Below, in pieces: positions 10,601 through 19,154 of a stretch of 64,000 nt of DNA. The notes beneath the pieces are model-generated. The model saw nothing but the letters and a program-made list of their open reading frames with translations. It ran no database searches and was not told the DNA's origin. Source of the DNA: CAVSWT01 sp963731745. GTDB lineage: Bacteria > Bacteroidota > Ignavibacteria > Ignavibacteriales > Ignavibacteriaceae. The translations under genes were made by a program, and so were the position numbers. Position 1 is the first letter of the stretch, and each line of letters starts with the position of its first letter. Where the stretch lies: the NCBI GenBank assembly GCA_963731745.1, contig CAVSWT010000006.1:1-64000 (forward strand), given 5' to 3'.

Positions 10601-11262
10601 CTTCTTTTATGCTTCTTGATAAAAATGGGCATACAACTGATCATTTTGTTAAAGATGAACCTGCCGTTTTTCAATTCTCGTTTAACACGCTCGATTTTGT
10701 TAATAATAATCTCCCCCCTTTCGATTCAGCAAAAGCATGGTTCAGGTTTCATGGAACAACACAATGGATTCCACTTGCGCTTGAAAAAATTTCTGAAGTT
10801 ATCGATAATGAAGGCATTATTATCAGAGCTAATCTTAGTGATGCTGTAGCAAATGATTCAGTAGCGGTTGATCTTCGAATTTCTGCAAAAGACTCAAACG
10901 GCTTCGCTACAGATTATATTGTTTCTCCGGCTTTCGCGGTCGGTAATTGGGATACAGTGGTTACTGATGTTGAAAACCCGGATATGCAAAACACCGTAAA
11001 ACAATTTGTGTTAAAACAAAATTACCCAAATCCATTTAACCCATCAACAACTATTGAATATCAGCTACCAAATAATGGTGAAGTAACTTTAAAGATATAT
11101 GATATTCTTGGCCGTGAAGTTGCCATACTCGTAAATGAGATAAAAAAATCCGGGAAATATTCTATTGAATGGAATGCTTCGCAAATGGCGAGCGGTGTTT
11201 ATTTCTATCGCCTAAGTTCAGGTACAAATAATAACGTAAAAAAACTTTTATTATTAAAATAA
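7699..11262 (+). CDS. Secreted subtilase (S8 family) with T9SS sorting domain, 1187 aa
   Basis: The product begins at a TTG with a signal peptide (MKKVIVLSIFIFVGLLNSQ). An inhibitor-I9-like propeptide follows at about residues 35-140. The S8 catalytic domain carries Asp168 (GIIDSGID), His207 (GHGTHVAG) and Ser391 (GTSMSTPM), so the triad is complete. About 600 residues of beta-rich modules follow, then a type A T9SS sorting domain (NYPNPFNPSTTIEY near residue 1110, then LKIYDILGREVAILVN) ending in KKLLLLK. It should be a cell-surface or secreted endopeptidase exported by the type IX system. It has no co-oriented partner, lying between two decayed regions. Substrate unknown. Confidence 0.93.
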   Translation: MKKVIVLSIFIFVGLLNSQVKPLAFDSTAQLTNQKMLEQKNIIVEFKDKPMIMRGNGTSFSKNHSFQHYQEQFSRFEFDLNKINTTFKQALTSQILIRHQFYRSFFGVSINVPAWMITSIQHLPYVKTIHFDNEVHAYLEPGIKLIGADKVWETFGTQGEGIRIGIIDSGIDYLHPALGGGIGPGFKVAGGYDFVNNDTDPMDDNGHGTHVAGIVSADLDSIKGVAPKAILYAYKVLNNNGIGLESDIISAIEFVVDPNQDGDTSDKMDIVNLSLGSDNGNPTDASSIAVNNATLAGVVFCVAAGNKGGYTPVQGKENNFFFDGSGTIGSPGSAELAITVGASDISDELPRFSSKGPNRVSFSIKPDVVAPGVEVNSTYLSGEYKVLSGTSMSTPMVSGVAALVKSLHPDWEPAFIKSAIVNSAKDIGLSVFLQGGGRIEALKSVNAKTLIVPATLSYGLDDPSLTSWIKPDTLLIYNEHDEAQVYTITKNNIIPGITFNFSQTSFSIPPNDHVPIIITISVDNNHIVNAEEDILRYTGSISFNGSIDTSRVPWGFVRTNLLVIKTSEPNAVFVGYSNASAIFSYDPKVNWTSPTRAEIYAPLKGSYSIVTSFRNPAGKSKIIIDDSVQINNDAAEIFLDASKAIYPLVYHGVDHQGNLLSSYRMPQNSIITTLPGFGDLINTFIGGSDTLLLSAMPDKYSFKPIQFQVDLMNEKTFHIVQFEKFNGMNKERIFTNSASDFILQHFKIKVPPATLRAANIIQFYSYKNGGLLSGLGYDIDTVDVTQNEFSYTGYFGKSSVPQEDIATKFYTSYSNLQNLSLDYDSPLIMPYQDSIIASDKNFVSPAIPRFESGATMTFGGSPVHLFIIWYNNVFGNNSLHFRTLFRGMLNEVRNIDELYGKYTLFDKNGVVLFTKSLADQRQPLELTPDWYKMVVTSENYWLGNSKSSISLSSDFNPGIPPAIPPSVTSFMLLDKNGHTTDHFVKDEPAVFQFSFNTLDFVNNNLPPFDSAKAWFRFHGTTQWIPLALEKISEVIDNEGIIIRANLSDAVANDSVAVDLRISAKDSNGFATDYIVSPAFAVGNWDTVVTDVENPDMQNTVKQFVLKQNYPNPFNPSTTIEYQLPNNGEVTLKIYDILGREVAILVNEIKKSGKYSIEWNASQMASGVYFYRLSSGTNNNVKKLLLLK

Positions 11263-11299
11263 TGGTGTAAATAAATATATCTAATGTTCAAATATTTTA

Positions 11300-11826
11300 T
11301 CAATTAGTTCTTTTATCATGATTTAATAATAATATCCCGGCAGAAATACTCCATATAGCAGATAATGGTAATTTTGGTGATGCTGCTAAATACAAAACAA
11401 ATGGGATAGGCTCAAATAAATTGAAAATTGCATCAAGTGCGGTGAATATTCCAACAATAAAAGTAAAATAACCGAATTCTTTTTTATTTTTTCTTAAGAT
11501 GCCTCCCAATGTGATTAGCCATACCGCTGCCAAAGATAAATATATAGTTTCAAGAGTATGAGTAATTTTTCCTAACCCTCCAAAACCCCACAACAAATAA
11601 GATAATATTCCAGCACTTGCACCCAAAAGTAATGCTTTAGGATTTAAAATTTAAAATGAGAATATAATCTTAGAACAGCCGGTATTACTAAAATATTCCA
11701 ACCAAATGTAAGAATGTTATTTGTATATCCTTCTAGATCTCCTTGATAAGCACTTTCTAGCTTTCCATTGCTCAATGTATTTACAAAAGCCCAAACAATC
11801 CAGCATAAGCCGGCTATGATAGCCAT
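11300..11826 (-). pseudogene. Frameshifted small integral membrane protein
   Basis: Two adjacent minus-strand frames look like one multi-pass membrane protein of about 180 residues. The upstream part (11644-11826) begins MAIIAGLCWIVWAFVN and ends VLRLYSHFKF. The downstream part (11300-11626) continues with GASAGILSYLLWGFG and further hydrophobic helices. Reading the second frame back gives ILNPKALLLGASAG, meeting the first frame within the run TTTTAAATTTTAAAT near 11640-11655, where a one-base indel would join them. There are about six hydrophobic segments. Upstream of 11826 the frame stays open with sensible residues but no ATG. I do not recognise the family. Confidence 0.45.
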
Positions 11827-11948
11827 TACCCCCGAAATATTATCTTTACTTTTCTCATTAAAAAGTATTTTACGTTTTTCTAATTTATTGATCGTTATAC
11901 TTAAATAATCTTACAATAATTTATACTATAATATTACTGCTTTTCATA

Positions 11949-12212
11949 TCAAATTATCCAACTTGAATTTTTAAAGTAATAACTATTCATATCCAATATG
12001 ATTGAAGGTGTATGAGTTCCTTTAGGAAATAATAAAATAGCTGTGTTTGATTTAGTAAAGGAGAATAAGTCATTACTTTTAAATTTGAACGTTTTTAATT
12101 GCTCCACATAAGTATAAAAATCATTTATTAAACTCTTGCTGATTCTTTTTTGTGGAAATAATATTGTTGAACAGATGGTTAACAACAACGAAACTTGCAA
12201 AATTTTAATCAT
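11949..12212 (-). CDS. Short secreted protein of unknown function, 87 aa
   Basis: The frame starts MIKILQVSLLLTICSTILFPQ, a good signal peptide, followed by about 65 residues ending FKNSSWII with no known motif. The length and abrupt end suggest it may be the N-terminal part of a longer protein, but no continuing frame was recognised. It is isolated, and expression is uncertain. Confidence 0.35.
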   Translation of the reverse strand: MIKILQVSLLLTICSTILFPQKRISKSLINDFYTYVEQLKTFKFKSNDLFSFTKSNTAILLFPKGTHTPSIILDMNSYYFKNSSWII

Positions 12213-12334
12213 AAAAATGTATCTAATTAAACATGCATACTTTATCCTCGCTTAAATGCGTGGTCCTTTTAATTTTCTAACATAAAACGATATAATAATT
12301 TGTGGCAGGACTGGAAGTTTTAGAAAGTAATTAA

Positions 12335-12371
12335 TTCCCCGAAATGAAATTAGTTAATCATTATCGGGGAA
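12335..12371 (-). terminator. Terminator hairpin after the DUF4242 gene
   Basis: TTCCCCGA (12335-12342) pairs with TCGGGGAA (12364-12371), leaving a 21-base loop with internal pairing potential. On the minus strand it lies 15 bases after the stop of the DUF4242 gene and is followed by TTAATTACTTTC. It probably ends that transcript. Confidence 0.55.
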
Positions 12372-12386
12372 AATTAGATACAGAAT

Positions 12387-12638
12387 TTAGAAGCCTTCTT
12401 TGACTTCAATTATTTCTTGAGGCATTAATCCATGAGCCTCTTTATGAACCTGGAGTGCTGCCTCTTTATTTGGGGCTTCTGAAAGGCAAAATACTGTGCC
12501 GTCCTTTTCGTTAAACCAGTATTTCAAATATTTAACACCATGCTCTCCCTGCTTTTCAAGATCCAATTCATGTGCATGAGCTACTGCTTCAGCAGTTAAT
12601 CCATCCACACCTTTGTGAACATCCATGAACAGAGCCAT
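12387..12638 (-). CDS. Stand-alone DUF4242 (nickel-binding-like) protein, 83 aa
   Basis: A small ferredoxin-like-fold protein of the DUF4242 family. Family marks are MDVHKGVDGLTAEAVAHAHELD at the start, the central KYWFNEKDGTVFCL, and the closing HKEAHGLMPQEIIEV. A structurally studied relative from Streptomyces (SCO4226) binds nickel through residues in these blocks; the function of most members is unknown. It has an excellent GAGGAGG ribosome-binding sequence. A diverged copy of the whole domain forms the N-terminus of the regulator encoded 226 bases upstream on the same strand, suggesting that the two share a ligand or that the regulator controls this gene. Confidence 0.85.
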   Translation of the reverse strand: MALFMDVHKGVDGLTAEAVAHAHELDLEKQGEHGVKYLKYWFNEKDGTVFCLSEAPNKEAALQVHKEAHGLMPQEIIEVKEGF

Positions 12639-12863
12639 ATATACCTCCTCGTAATTATGTTTATGTATTATTTTTTAAAAAGCATTGCTATTAATTAAAT
12701 AAGAAAAACTAAATTGTACTTTCTTATTTATGATTTAAGGTTAGCAATGACAGGTGTAAAATTAAGATTAACATGGTTTCGTATCTACTACTTTTGCGTC
12801 AAAAAATAGTAAAATTGATTCAATGTTAAAAAGAGATGTGATGATTTTCGTTAAAGTTTAAAT

Positions 12864-13967
12864 CTAAAATATTTTAGATGGTAGAACTCCAAACCTTTTA
12901 TGAAAACATTTTGAAAAATAAGAAGGATTGCTGAAACCAGTTTCAAACGCAATTTCTGAAATATTTCCTTTTTGTGCTTCAATTAATTTCAGTGCTTTTT
13001 GCAATTTAAATTCTTTAACAAATTCATTTGGTGATAATCCACTTAAAGAAGTAGTTTTACGATTTAGCTGCGATTTACTTAGGCCAATCATTCGACTGAA
13101 ATCCGATATACTAAATTCAATTTCATTCCAAACCTTTTCAATTAAATCAAATAATTGTCCAAGGAACTTTTCTTCTGTTGATTCTATAAATTTAATATTC
13201 TTAGCTTCTGTAAGAAGGTCCAATTTTTTCTCTTCATAGTAATTTCTTGAGTTTGCTGATAACATTATGCCGCCCTTGTCTGCAACCTTGCTCAACCTTT
13301 TTGCTAATTGAATTGCTTCACCAAATATTTCATTTTTTCCTGCTACAGGTCCGCCTGTGCTTATTCCTATCGAGGCTAATATTTTTTCGGTACCATTATT
13401 ATTGTTATGATGTAAAAATTCTGTTTGTATTTCTAAAGCACATTTTATTGCATTTGAAAGTGATTTAAAGGAAGCCATAAAACCTTCTTGAACATCTTTT
13501 ATCCCATTTCCACCATATTGTTCGAAAGAATTATTAATAATTACGTTCTGAATATTTATCATTTTTTTTAATACATTCTCATCTCTAATCATGAGTAATA
13601 TCGGATGTTTTATTTCTACATATAAAATTGTCCGAAACCCTGATTCATTAATCAAATTATCAATTAAATTGGAATTAATTTGGGGTTGGGGATCTGTTAT
13701 TCTTCCCAAAAAAGCTTTTACTAAATCATTTTCAACTTCTATAATTTCAGTAGGGATTAATCCATGTGAATCATTATGCATATTTAAAACCGCTTCTTTA
13801 TTCGGCGCTTGAATCAGGCAAAATGCTATACAGTTCTCTTCATCAAACCAATAAGTTAGTCCTCTGCAATTATATTGTTCTTGAACCTTTAAATCTAATT
13901 GATGTGCTTCTGCTACTTGGGCCGCTGTAGCACCCGGAATATCGTGTCGATCCATATATATAGGCAT
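12864..13967 (-). CDS. DUF4242 - cyclase-like - AraC fusion regulator, 367 aa
   Basis: Three modules are visible. Residues 1-85 form a DUF4242 domain (MDRHDIPGATAAQVAEAHQLD, TYWFDEEN, SHGLIPTEIIEV). Residues about 110-265 resemble a class III nucleotide cyclase homology domain: a block aligning with the 'GDG...F' region (GNGIKDVQEGFMASF), then IGISTGGPVAG and IFGEAIQLAKRL with GGIMLS. The metal-binding aspartates expected at the start are not evident, so it is probably a non-catalytic sensor. Residues about 275-367 form an AraC-type DNA-binding domain (FSRMIGLSKSQLNRKT, then ISEIAFETGFSNPSYFSKCFHKRFG). An AAGGA ribosome-binding sequence precedes the ATG. It is a likely transcription factor; ligand and targets are unknown. 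Confidence 0.85.
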   Translation of the reverse strand: MPIYMDRHDIPGATAAQVAEAHQLDLKVQEQYNCRGLTYWFDEENCIAFCLIQAPNKEAVLNMHNDSHGLIPTEIIEVENDLVKAFLGRITDPQPQINSNLIDNLINESGFRTILYVEIKHPILLMIRDENVLKKMINIQNVIINNSFEQYGGNGIKDVQEGFMASFKSLSNAIKCALEIQTEFLHHNNNNGTEKILASIGISTGGPVAGKNEIFGEAIQLAKRLSKVADKGGIMLSANSRNYYEEKKLDLLTEAKNIKFIESTEEKFLGQLFDLIEKVWNEIEFSISDFSRMIGLSKSQLNRKTTSLSGLSPNEFVKEFKLQKALKLIEAQKGNISEIAFETGFSNPSYFSKCFHKRFGVLPSKIF

Positions 13968-14155
13968 ACTTCAATCCTTTCTGATGAAACTTTATCAACG
14001 ACATTTATAACAGAACCGATAATAAGAAATTATTTATTTGGAACAATAAAATATAAAATAGGCAGGCAATAGGAACCTAGTTAAAAATCTCTCTAAATCA
14101 AATAGAAATTATTTATGCTTAAGGACTATAGAAAGATCAAACACACTTAGATTAT

Positions 14156-14370
14156 CTATTTCATTTTCATAACAACAAAAGTAATATCATCTTCAGCTAT
14201 TTTTTCTTCTGCCCAAAACTTTCCTTTTGGCAGCATATGATTAATTATATCTTCTTCTTGCAGTCCTGCACATTCAGTAAAATATTTTTTAATCTCATTA
14301 CTCATTCTTTAGAAAATTCATCCTGAAGTTCAACATTTATTTCAAGGTAACTATTATTTTCATTATTCAT
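14156..14370 (-). pseudogene. C-terminal remnant of a PPM-type phosphatase (second relic)
   Basis: The minus strand encodes TECAGLQEEDIINHMLPKGK, then FWAEEKIAEDDITFVVMKMK and a stop. The final EDDITFVV is the C-terminal metal-binding block of SpoIIE/PP2C-like phosphatases. Upstream coding scraps (MNNENNSYLE and MSNEIKKYF) run into stops, and an extra T in the run TTTTT near 14282-14290 breaks the frame. The N-terminal catalytic part is absent. It is a relic and shows that the region on both sides of the subtilase and DUF4242 genes has been eroding. Confidence 0.55.
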
Positions 14371-15093
14371 TTACTTTTTCAACTTTAAAATCCAATAATT
14401 TAGGTTTATTGAAAAATCATTTAATAGATTTTTCTGATTTTAATTGTGCTCAATTAAAAACTGATTGACCGAAATGAAAACTCAGAATTGTTTAGTTAAT
14501 ATACTTCTTTATTATTTCAATCTGCTGATCGTTTTAGATAGAAAATCATGTCTTTTTAAAAAAATATGCTAATTATTTGACATTGACAGCGCGGTCTGGT
14601 TATAACGCTCAAGTTGCTATAAATGAAATCTGTTTTATAACGAAAAAGATAATGATTAAGTTTTAATCAATATTTTAAATAATAACTAACCATATTAACC
14701 AGTTCAGTATAAATAAGGTCGTACTGTTATAAGTCGGGCATAATCAGCAGGATTAAAAACATCCTACCAAAGCAGTTACCTTAGTCGAAGAGGATTTGAT
14801 TTAACATTTAAATTAAGCATTATTGTCAATATAGAATTATTATCTTCTTAATTAATGTTAAAATTTTTTATATAATGTACTATTTACAATTCATTAGTAA
14901 AAATGTATCCTAGCGTTTCAGGATTCACAACTATTCTCCCATCGAGTCATTTGGTGGGATTGGATTCAGAACTCAATATGTTCGTTAACAATTATATTAA
15001 TTGAATTTCCCCCTCAACTTAATGGAGTTCTTAAAGAAAATAAGCACATTTAATTAATTTTAAGTTCTGTATAAGAAAAAGTTAGTTGTAAAA
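14371..15093. other. Gene-free AT-rich stretch
   Basis: I see no supported gene, RNA or clear repeat here. Frames are short and broken on both strands. The last ~60 bases probably carry the promoter of the DUF2255 gene, but no element is clear enough to call. Confidence 0.4.
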
Positions 15094-15513
15094 ATGGAAC
15101 GATCAATGAAATTAGGGAATAAATTCCCAGAAGAATTTTATAAATATTTAGAAATAAATACTTTAATTGAAATTAAAGGAGGAACGAAAAGAAATAAATA
15201 TTTGGAAATTTGGATGGTAAATGTAAATGAAAGAATATTTGCAAGAACATGGGGAAAAAGTGAAAGAGGTTGGTTCAGCTGTTTGATAGAAGAGGGTATA
15301 GGAACAATAAGATATTTAAATAAAGTTATAAATATTGAAGCAAAAAAAAATAATAATTCAGAGATAAATAAGTTGGTAGATAAAGCTTATTTACAAAGAT
15401 ATAATCAACCACATAATACTGAATATACAAATGGCATAACACAAAAAGAATATTCGGAATTTACAGTAGAGCTATTTTATATAAGTAACAACAACACAGA
15501 AAATCTATACTAA
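15094..15513 (+). CDS. DUF2255 family protein, 139 aa
   Basis: The sequence follows the DUF2255 pattern: EIKGGTKRNKYLEIWMVNVN, then RIFARTWGKSERGWF and a C-terminal block with VDKAYLQRYNQP. Family members are small soluble proteins with a split-barrel-like flavin/nitroreductase-type appearance; their function is unknown. Base composition is very AT-rich, with many AAA and ATA codons. A 15-bp terminator hairpin follows 87 bases downstream, so it appears to be monocistronic. Confidence 0.7.
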   Translation: MERSMKLGNKFPEEFYKYLEINTLIEIKGGTKRNKYLEIWMVNVNERIFARTWGKSERGWFSCLIEEGIGTIRYLNKVINIEAKKNNNSEINKLVDKAYLQRYNQPHNTEYTNGITQKEYSEFTVELFYISNNNTENLY

Positions 15514-15599
15514 GTAAAAAGTCAATAGAAAATAAATCACAATTTTCATTGTTTCGATTCAACAATAAAAAGTTCTTTTATGCATTGATCCACTTAAAT

Positions 15600-15638
15600 A
15601 AACCCTCAAGACATCAGAAAATGTTTTGAGGGTTTTTT
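15600..15638 (+). terminator. Strong rho-independent terminator
   Basis: A 15-bp stem (one G-T pair) runs from 15600 to 15614 and from 15621 to 15635 with core AACCCTCAA / TTGAGGGTT, a 6-base loop and a run of six T. It terminates the DUF2255 transcript before the methyltransferase gene. Confidence 0.85.
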
Positions 15639-15690
15639 GATTAATTAATATAATTATATAATAGAATCAGTCAACTTATTAAGAAAGTAA

Positions 15691-16263
15691 ATGAAGATTA
15701 GAGAAAGCGGAATGCCCGATGAGAAAATGTGGGAACAATTCTTTGATGTCGATAATATTCTTAAAGAATTGGAGGTAAATAAAGAAATTGAAAAACTAGT
15801 TGATTTTGGTTTTGGTTACGGCACTTTTACAATTCCAGCAAGCAGAAAGATATGCGGCAATATTTATGCTTATGATATTGAAGATGAATTAATTCAAAAT
15901 GTTAGAACTAAAATAAATTTAAATAAGATCAAAAATGTCATACTCATTAATAAAGATTTTATTAACGAAGTAACTGACTTTCAAAATGACGAAGTAGATT
16001 TTGTAATGCTTTTTAATATTTTACACGCAGAAAAATCTGCCGAAATTTTAGCCGAGACTCATCGAATTCTGAAGGTAAACGGAAAAGTTGGAATTATACA
16101 TTGGAACTATGATTCAAGTACTCCAAGAGGCCCAAGTATGGCGATCAGGCCCAAGCCTGAAGAATTAAAAAATAAATTAATACAAAATGGATTTTCCATT
16201 TTAAAATTTAATATCAATTTGCCGCCGTATCATTATGGCATTTTGGCAAAAAAAGTAAAATGA
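15691..16263 (+). CDS. Class I SAM-dependent methyltransferase, 190 aa
   Basis: The Rossmann-type SAM-binding signature is clear: motif I VDFGFGYGTFT near residues 39-49, the acidic end of strand 2 in IYAYDIEDE, motif III-like INKDF, motif IV DEVDFVMLFNILH, and the post-motif HRILKVNGKVGIIHW. The length fits a minimal methyltransferase without an extra substrate domain. Small-molecule methylation in the cytosol is likely; the substrate is unknown. It is the last + strand gene and converges on the large minus-strand pectin locus. Confidence 0.85.
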   Translation: MKIRESGMPDEKMWEQFFDVDNILKELEVNKEIEKLVDFGFGYGTFTIPASRKICGNIYAYDIEDELIQNVRTKINLNKIKNVILINKDFINEVTDFQNDEVDFVMLFNILHAEKSAEILAETHRILKVNGKVGIIHWNYDSSTPRGPSMAIRPKPEELKNKLIQNGFSILKFNINLPPYHYGILAKKVK

Positions 16264-16419
16264 ACCTTCCGTCGAATTAAGGAATGATATTTAATCCTTC
16301 AAAATTTTTTTTAAAAATAATAGTTAATAAGATCGAATATGAAAATCAACCACTGATCATAATTTTGAATACAAAGTAATATTATTTAAATACATTAAAT
16401 AAAATAATTGAATGAATCC

Positions 16420-17670
16420 TTATCGCATGTTACTATCTGCTTTTTTTAATTTAATTACTTCAATGCCCGCATCTATCACTGCTCCAAGTCCATGTTTTTC
16501 ATTCAATCTTGCCGGGCGATTATAATAGAATGCTAGATTGTCTTCAATTCCGGTACCTACGCAAATATCCTTCACTTCTCCATCAGCCTGAATTTTATTT
16601 TCTTTTAATCCATCCCATCCATGAATAGCTATGGAACCATAACGAGCATCAATCCACTTTTGATTTACAGCGCGTGCTATGCAATAAGTAAACATAGCGG
16701 AACAAGATGATTCAAGATATGAATCAGTTTTATCGAGTACTTGATGCCATAATCCCTCAGCACTTTGATATTTTGCAACACCTAAAATCTGTCTTTCAAG
16801 ATCTTTTATTACATCCTCTCTACCGGGATAGTCTTTAGGTAAAAAGTTTAATAGGTGAACCTTTGCCATCATTACCCAGCCGTTGGCTCTCCCCCAGTGT
16901 GCAACGCCATTTCGTTCGACATCGGTATAATAACAATGCCAGTAAAGTTCTTTGTTTTCATCCCAAAGATATTTTGAGAAATTTTTGATTTGCAGTATTG
17001 CATCATCCCAATATTTTTTATCTCCGGTAAACTTTCCTAACCTTGCCAGGAAAGGAACGCTCATATATAAATCATCAGCCCACAATGTCATTTCATGAGG
17101 GAATTTTCGGACCAAAGTTCCATCATCCAAACGATCACGCTCTTCCGAGATATGCTTTGCCGCTTTTTCAATATATTGCTTATAATCATCACGTTTAACT
17201 GTTTGATAAACATCAATCATGCTTGCGCCCATAGCACCAAAATCATCCAGCTCATCCATTGTCCAGAGCTGCCCTAAAGGATAGAGATAATGCGGTCCAT
17301 CTTTATCTTTATCATATCGTTTCTGAAAAAATTTGTAATTGTCCATCCCAAAAGCAATATGAGCTGCAGCGTAATCAGCATATTTTTTATCACTCAGAAA
17401 ATTTGACAAATCAATTAACGCCATATTTAATACACCGTTGGTATAATGCCATTCGCCGAACGGACTTGAGAATGTTACTTTTGTTCCTTCGGGAATCTCT
17501 TTTGCTGATGTATAAATTTTTCCGGTATTAACATCTTTGAAACTCAATGTACCATGTTCAAGAATGTAATCCGCAACACTCTTTACAATCTGTTCATCAG
17601 TATTATTGCTTTGAGCATACGTAATTGCAGTTAAGAAAAAGATTAGAATAAAGATTGATAAATGTTTCAC
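16420..17670 (-). CDS. GH105 unsaturated rhamnogalacturonyl hydrolase, 416 aa
   Basis: A signal peptide (MKHLSIFILIFFLTAITYAQ) leads into an (alpha/alpha)6-barrel hydrolase of family GH105. Family blocks are WTMDELDDFGAMGAS, WADDLYMSVPFLAR with the putative catalytic aspartate near residue 199, HWGRANGWVMMA, and LESSCSAMFTYCIARA. GH105 enzymes remove the 4,5-unsaturated galacturonate that lyases leave at the non-reducing end of rhamnogalacturonan fragments. Its neighbours PL26 and PL22 produce or use exactly such ends. It is the last gene of the minus-strand run, 41 bases after PL22, and probably works in the periplasm. Confidence 0.92.
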   Translation of the reverse strand: MKHLSIFILIFFLTAITYAQSNNTDEQIVKSVADYILEHGTLSFKDVNTGKIYTSAKEIPEGTKVTFSSPFGEWHYTNGVLNMALIDLSNFLSDKKYADYAAAHIAFGMDNYKFFQKRYDKDKDGPHYLYPLGQLWTMDELDDFGAMGASMIDVYQTVKRDDYKQYIEKAAKHISEERDRLDDGTLVRKFPHEMTLWADDLYMSVPFLARLGKFTGDKKYWDDAILQIKNFSKYLWDENKELYWHCYYTDVERNGVAHWGRANGWVMMAKVHLLNFLPKDYPGREDVIKDLERQILGVAKYQSAEGLWHQVLDKTDSYLESSCSAMFTYCIARAVNQKWIDARYGSIAIHGWDGLKENKIQADGEVKDICVGTGIEDNLAFYYNRPARLNEKHGLGAVIDAGIEVIKLKKADSNMR

Positions 17671-17711
17671 TGCTTTTACTCCTTTTTTATTTAATTATTT
17701 TTAAATCATTT

Positions 17712-19094
17712 TTAATTTCGTTTCAGCCAGTCATCTGGAATTGGAATGATACAAATGTTCATAGATTTCCCATCTTCTGAAAGCATTGCTGATTGAATCT
17801 CTATTTCGGTTCCATCAGGTTTAAAAGTTGGATGAGGATGATCCTGTGCGGTGGGTTTGTGCCCAGCGGAAAGTAAAATCATTTCATGTGAATGCCGATC
17901 GATCAAATAAATTTCTCTTGCAAAATTATCTCCAGCAGCAAATCTTCCGTCCGAAGAACCTGCTACATGCCAGAATCCGCTGCCGTAAGGGATCTGCCCA
18001 GCAATAGTCATTTCTCTTGTTTTGATATTAACAATTCCTAGTCCGGTTGGCTTTTCACGCGTTCCCGAAGGCCCCCATTCTATCTCCTGACCGGGATTAG
18101 CGCCATGTACATCCGTTCCCCCCGGCATATTTTCAGACGTGCCGGGAATTTTGCGATGGCCCATAATTGCAAAAGCAACTTCATCAGGAGTGATTACAAC
18201 TTCGTGAGTTACCCACTCATAAGAAGATTCAGGATAAAGCGGCCTTAAACCGGTACCGTCTGAATTGACAATCCAGGTCCGCTGTGGTGATTTACCGCCT
18301 GTTTCCCAGCAGAAAACTATTTGACCCGGCACCCATGGATTGCTTTGGATATGGCCAACCTGGAAACCAACTGAAACAACGTATTTTATTTTCCCAGTTT
18401 TGATTTTCATTCCGGCAATGCCACCAGGCCCTGCACCCATATTGCGAGGTCCAAAATTTTCTTCAATTTTAGTTTCCTCCGGCAGATGATTCATTGCTTC
18501 ATCTTTACCAATACGAAACCAAATCCATTCCTCATCAGCATCTAATGCCATATCACCACTCGCTTCAAATTCAGAAGGAATTGTACCGCAAATTCGCTGA
18601 TATTCCGATTCATCATTTAAAGTTCCCGCTTCACTGTCAGCAAACAGTTTTGCTAAATTGACTTCAATAATTTTTCGTGGACCTTCCCTTTCCGGCGGCA
18701 TTCTCATATAATACAACCGCATAGATTTTCTGGCAACACAAAGTGTTCCTCTATAACCGCCTTCAGTAATCTGGACAATTGCTCCGGACTTTTCATTTAC
18801 CGCCATGGCTTCACCTTTTACTCGGCGGGATCTGAAAACAACCCATTCACCGTCGGATGTCCATTGATTGTGCGTTTGATATATTTTTGAATCTCCTGCG
18901 GGTGTGCTTGTTAAAAAAATTAATTTAACACCCGTTACCGGATCAGTGACCACCTTCCGCTCTGATGGAAAACGTTTACCGATTTGGGCATTAGTAGCGG
19001 GACAAATTATTACAAGCATTATTCCCAACATAAACAACATTATGCGTATTGATTTCATTTTTCTATTCTCGTTTTGTATCATAATGAATTCCAT
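17712..19094 (-). CDS. Secreted PL22 oligogalacturonate lyase-like protein, 460 aa
   Basis: The protein resembles the seven-bladed beta-propeller oligogalacturonate lyases of PL22. Recognisable blocks are QTHNQWTSDGEWVVFRSRR, VGFQVGHIQSNPW, YEWVTHEVVITPDEVAFAIMGH and DHPHPTFKPDG; the conserved histidines in HIQSN, THE and HPHP fit the metal site of the family. These lyases cut short, often unsaturated uronate oligomers by beta-elimination. The listed ATG gives 12 extra residues; the ATG at 19058 (MKSIRIMLFMLG...) gives a cleaner signal peptide. Secretion to the periplasm is unusual compared with the cytosolic enterobacterial Ogl. It sits between GH105 and the CBM9-PKD gene. Confidence 0.88.
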   Translation of the reverse strand: MEFIMIQNENRKMKSIRIMLFMLGIMLVIICPATNAQIGKRFPSERKVVTDPVTGVKLIFLTSTPAGDSKIYQTHNQWTSDGEWVVFRSRRVKGEAMAVNEKSGAIVQITEGGYRGTLCVARKSMRLYYMRMPPEREGPRKIIEVNLAKLFADSEAGTLNDESEYQRICGTIPSEFEASGDMALDADEEWIWFRIGKDEAMNHLPEETKIEENFGPRNMGAGPGGIAGMKIKTGKIKYVVSVGFQVGHIQSNPWVPGQIVFCWETGGKSPQRTWIVNSDGTGLRPLYPESSYEWVTHEVVITPDEVAFAIMGHRKIPGTSENMPGGTDVHGANPGQEIEWGPSGTREKPTGLGIVNIKTREMTIAGQIPYGSGFWHVAGSSDGRFAAGDNFAREIYLIDRHSHEMILLSAGHKPTAQDHPHPTFKPDGTEIEIQSAMLSEDGKSMNICIIPIPDDWLKRN

Positions 19095-19154
19095 AAGTAT
19101 TTTTATCCAATCTGAATATAATTTTCTAAATACTGAATTCTCCGTTAAGTTAAT

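Noticed and set aside
12928..13812. Frames of 73-103 codons on the + strand opposite the fusion regulator
   Set aside because: The regulator has three recognisable domains in the minus strand; the opposite frames have no motif and no start signal.
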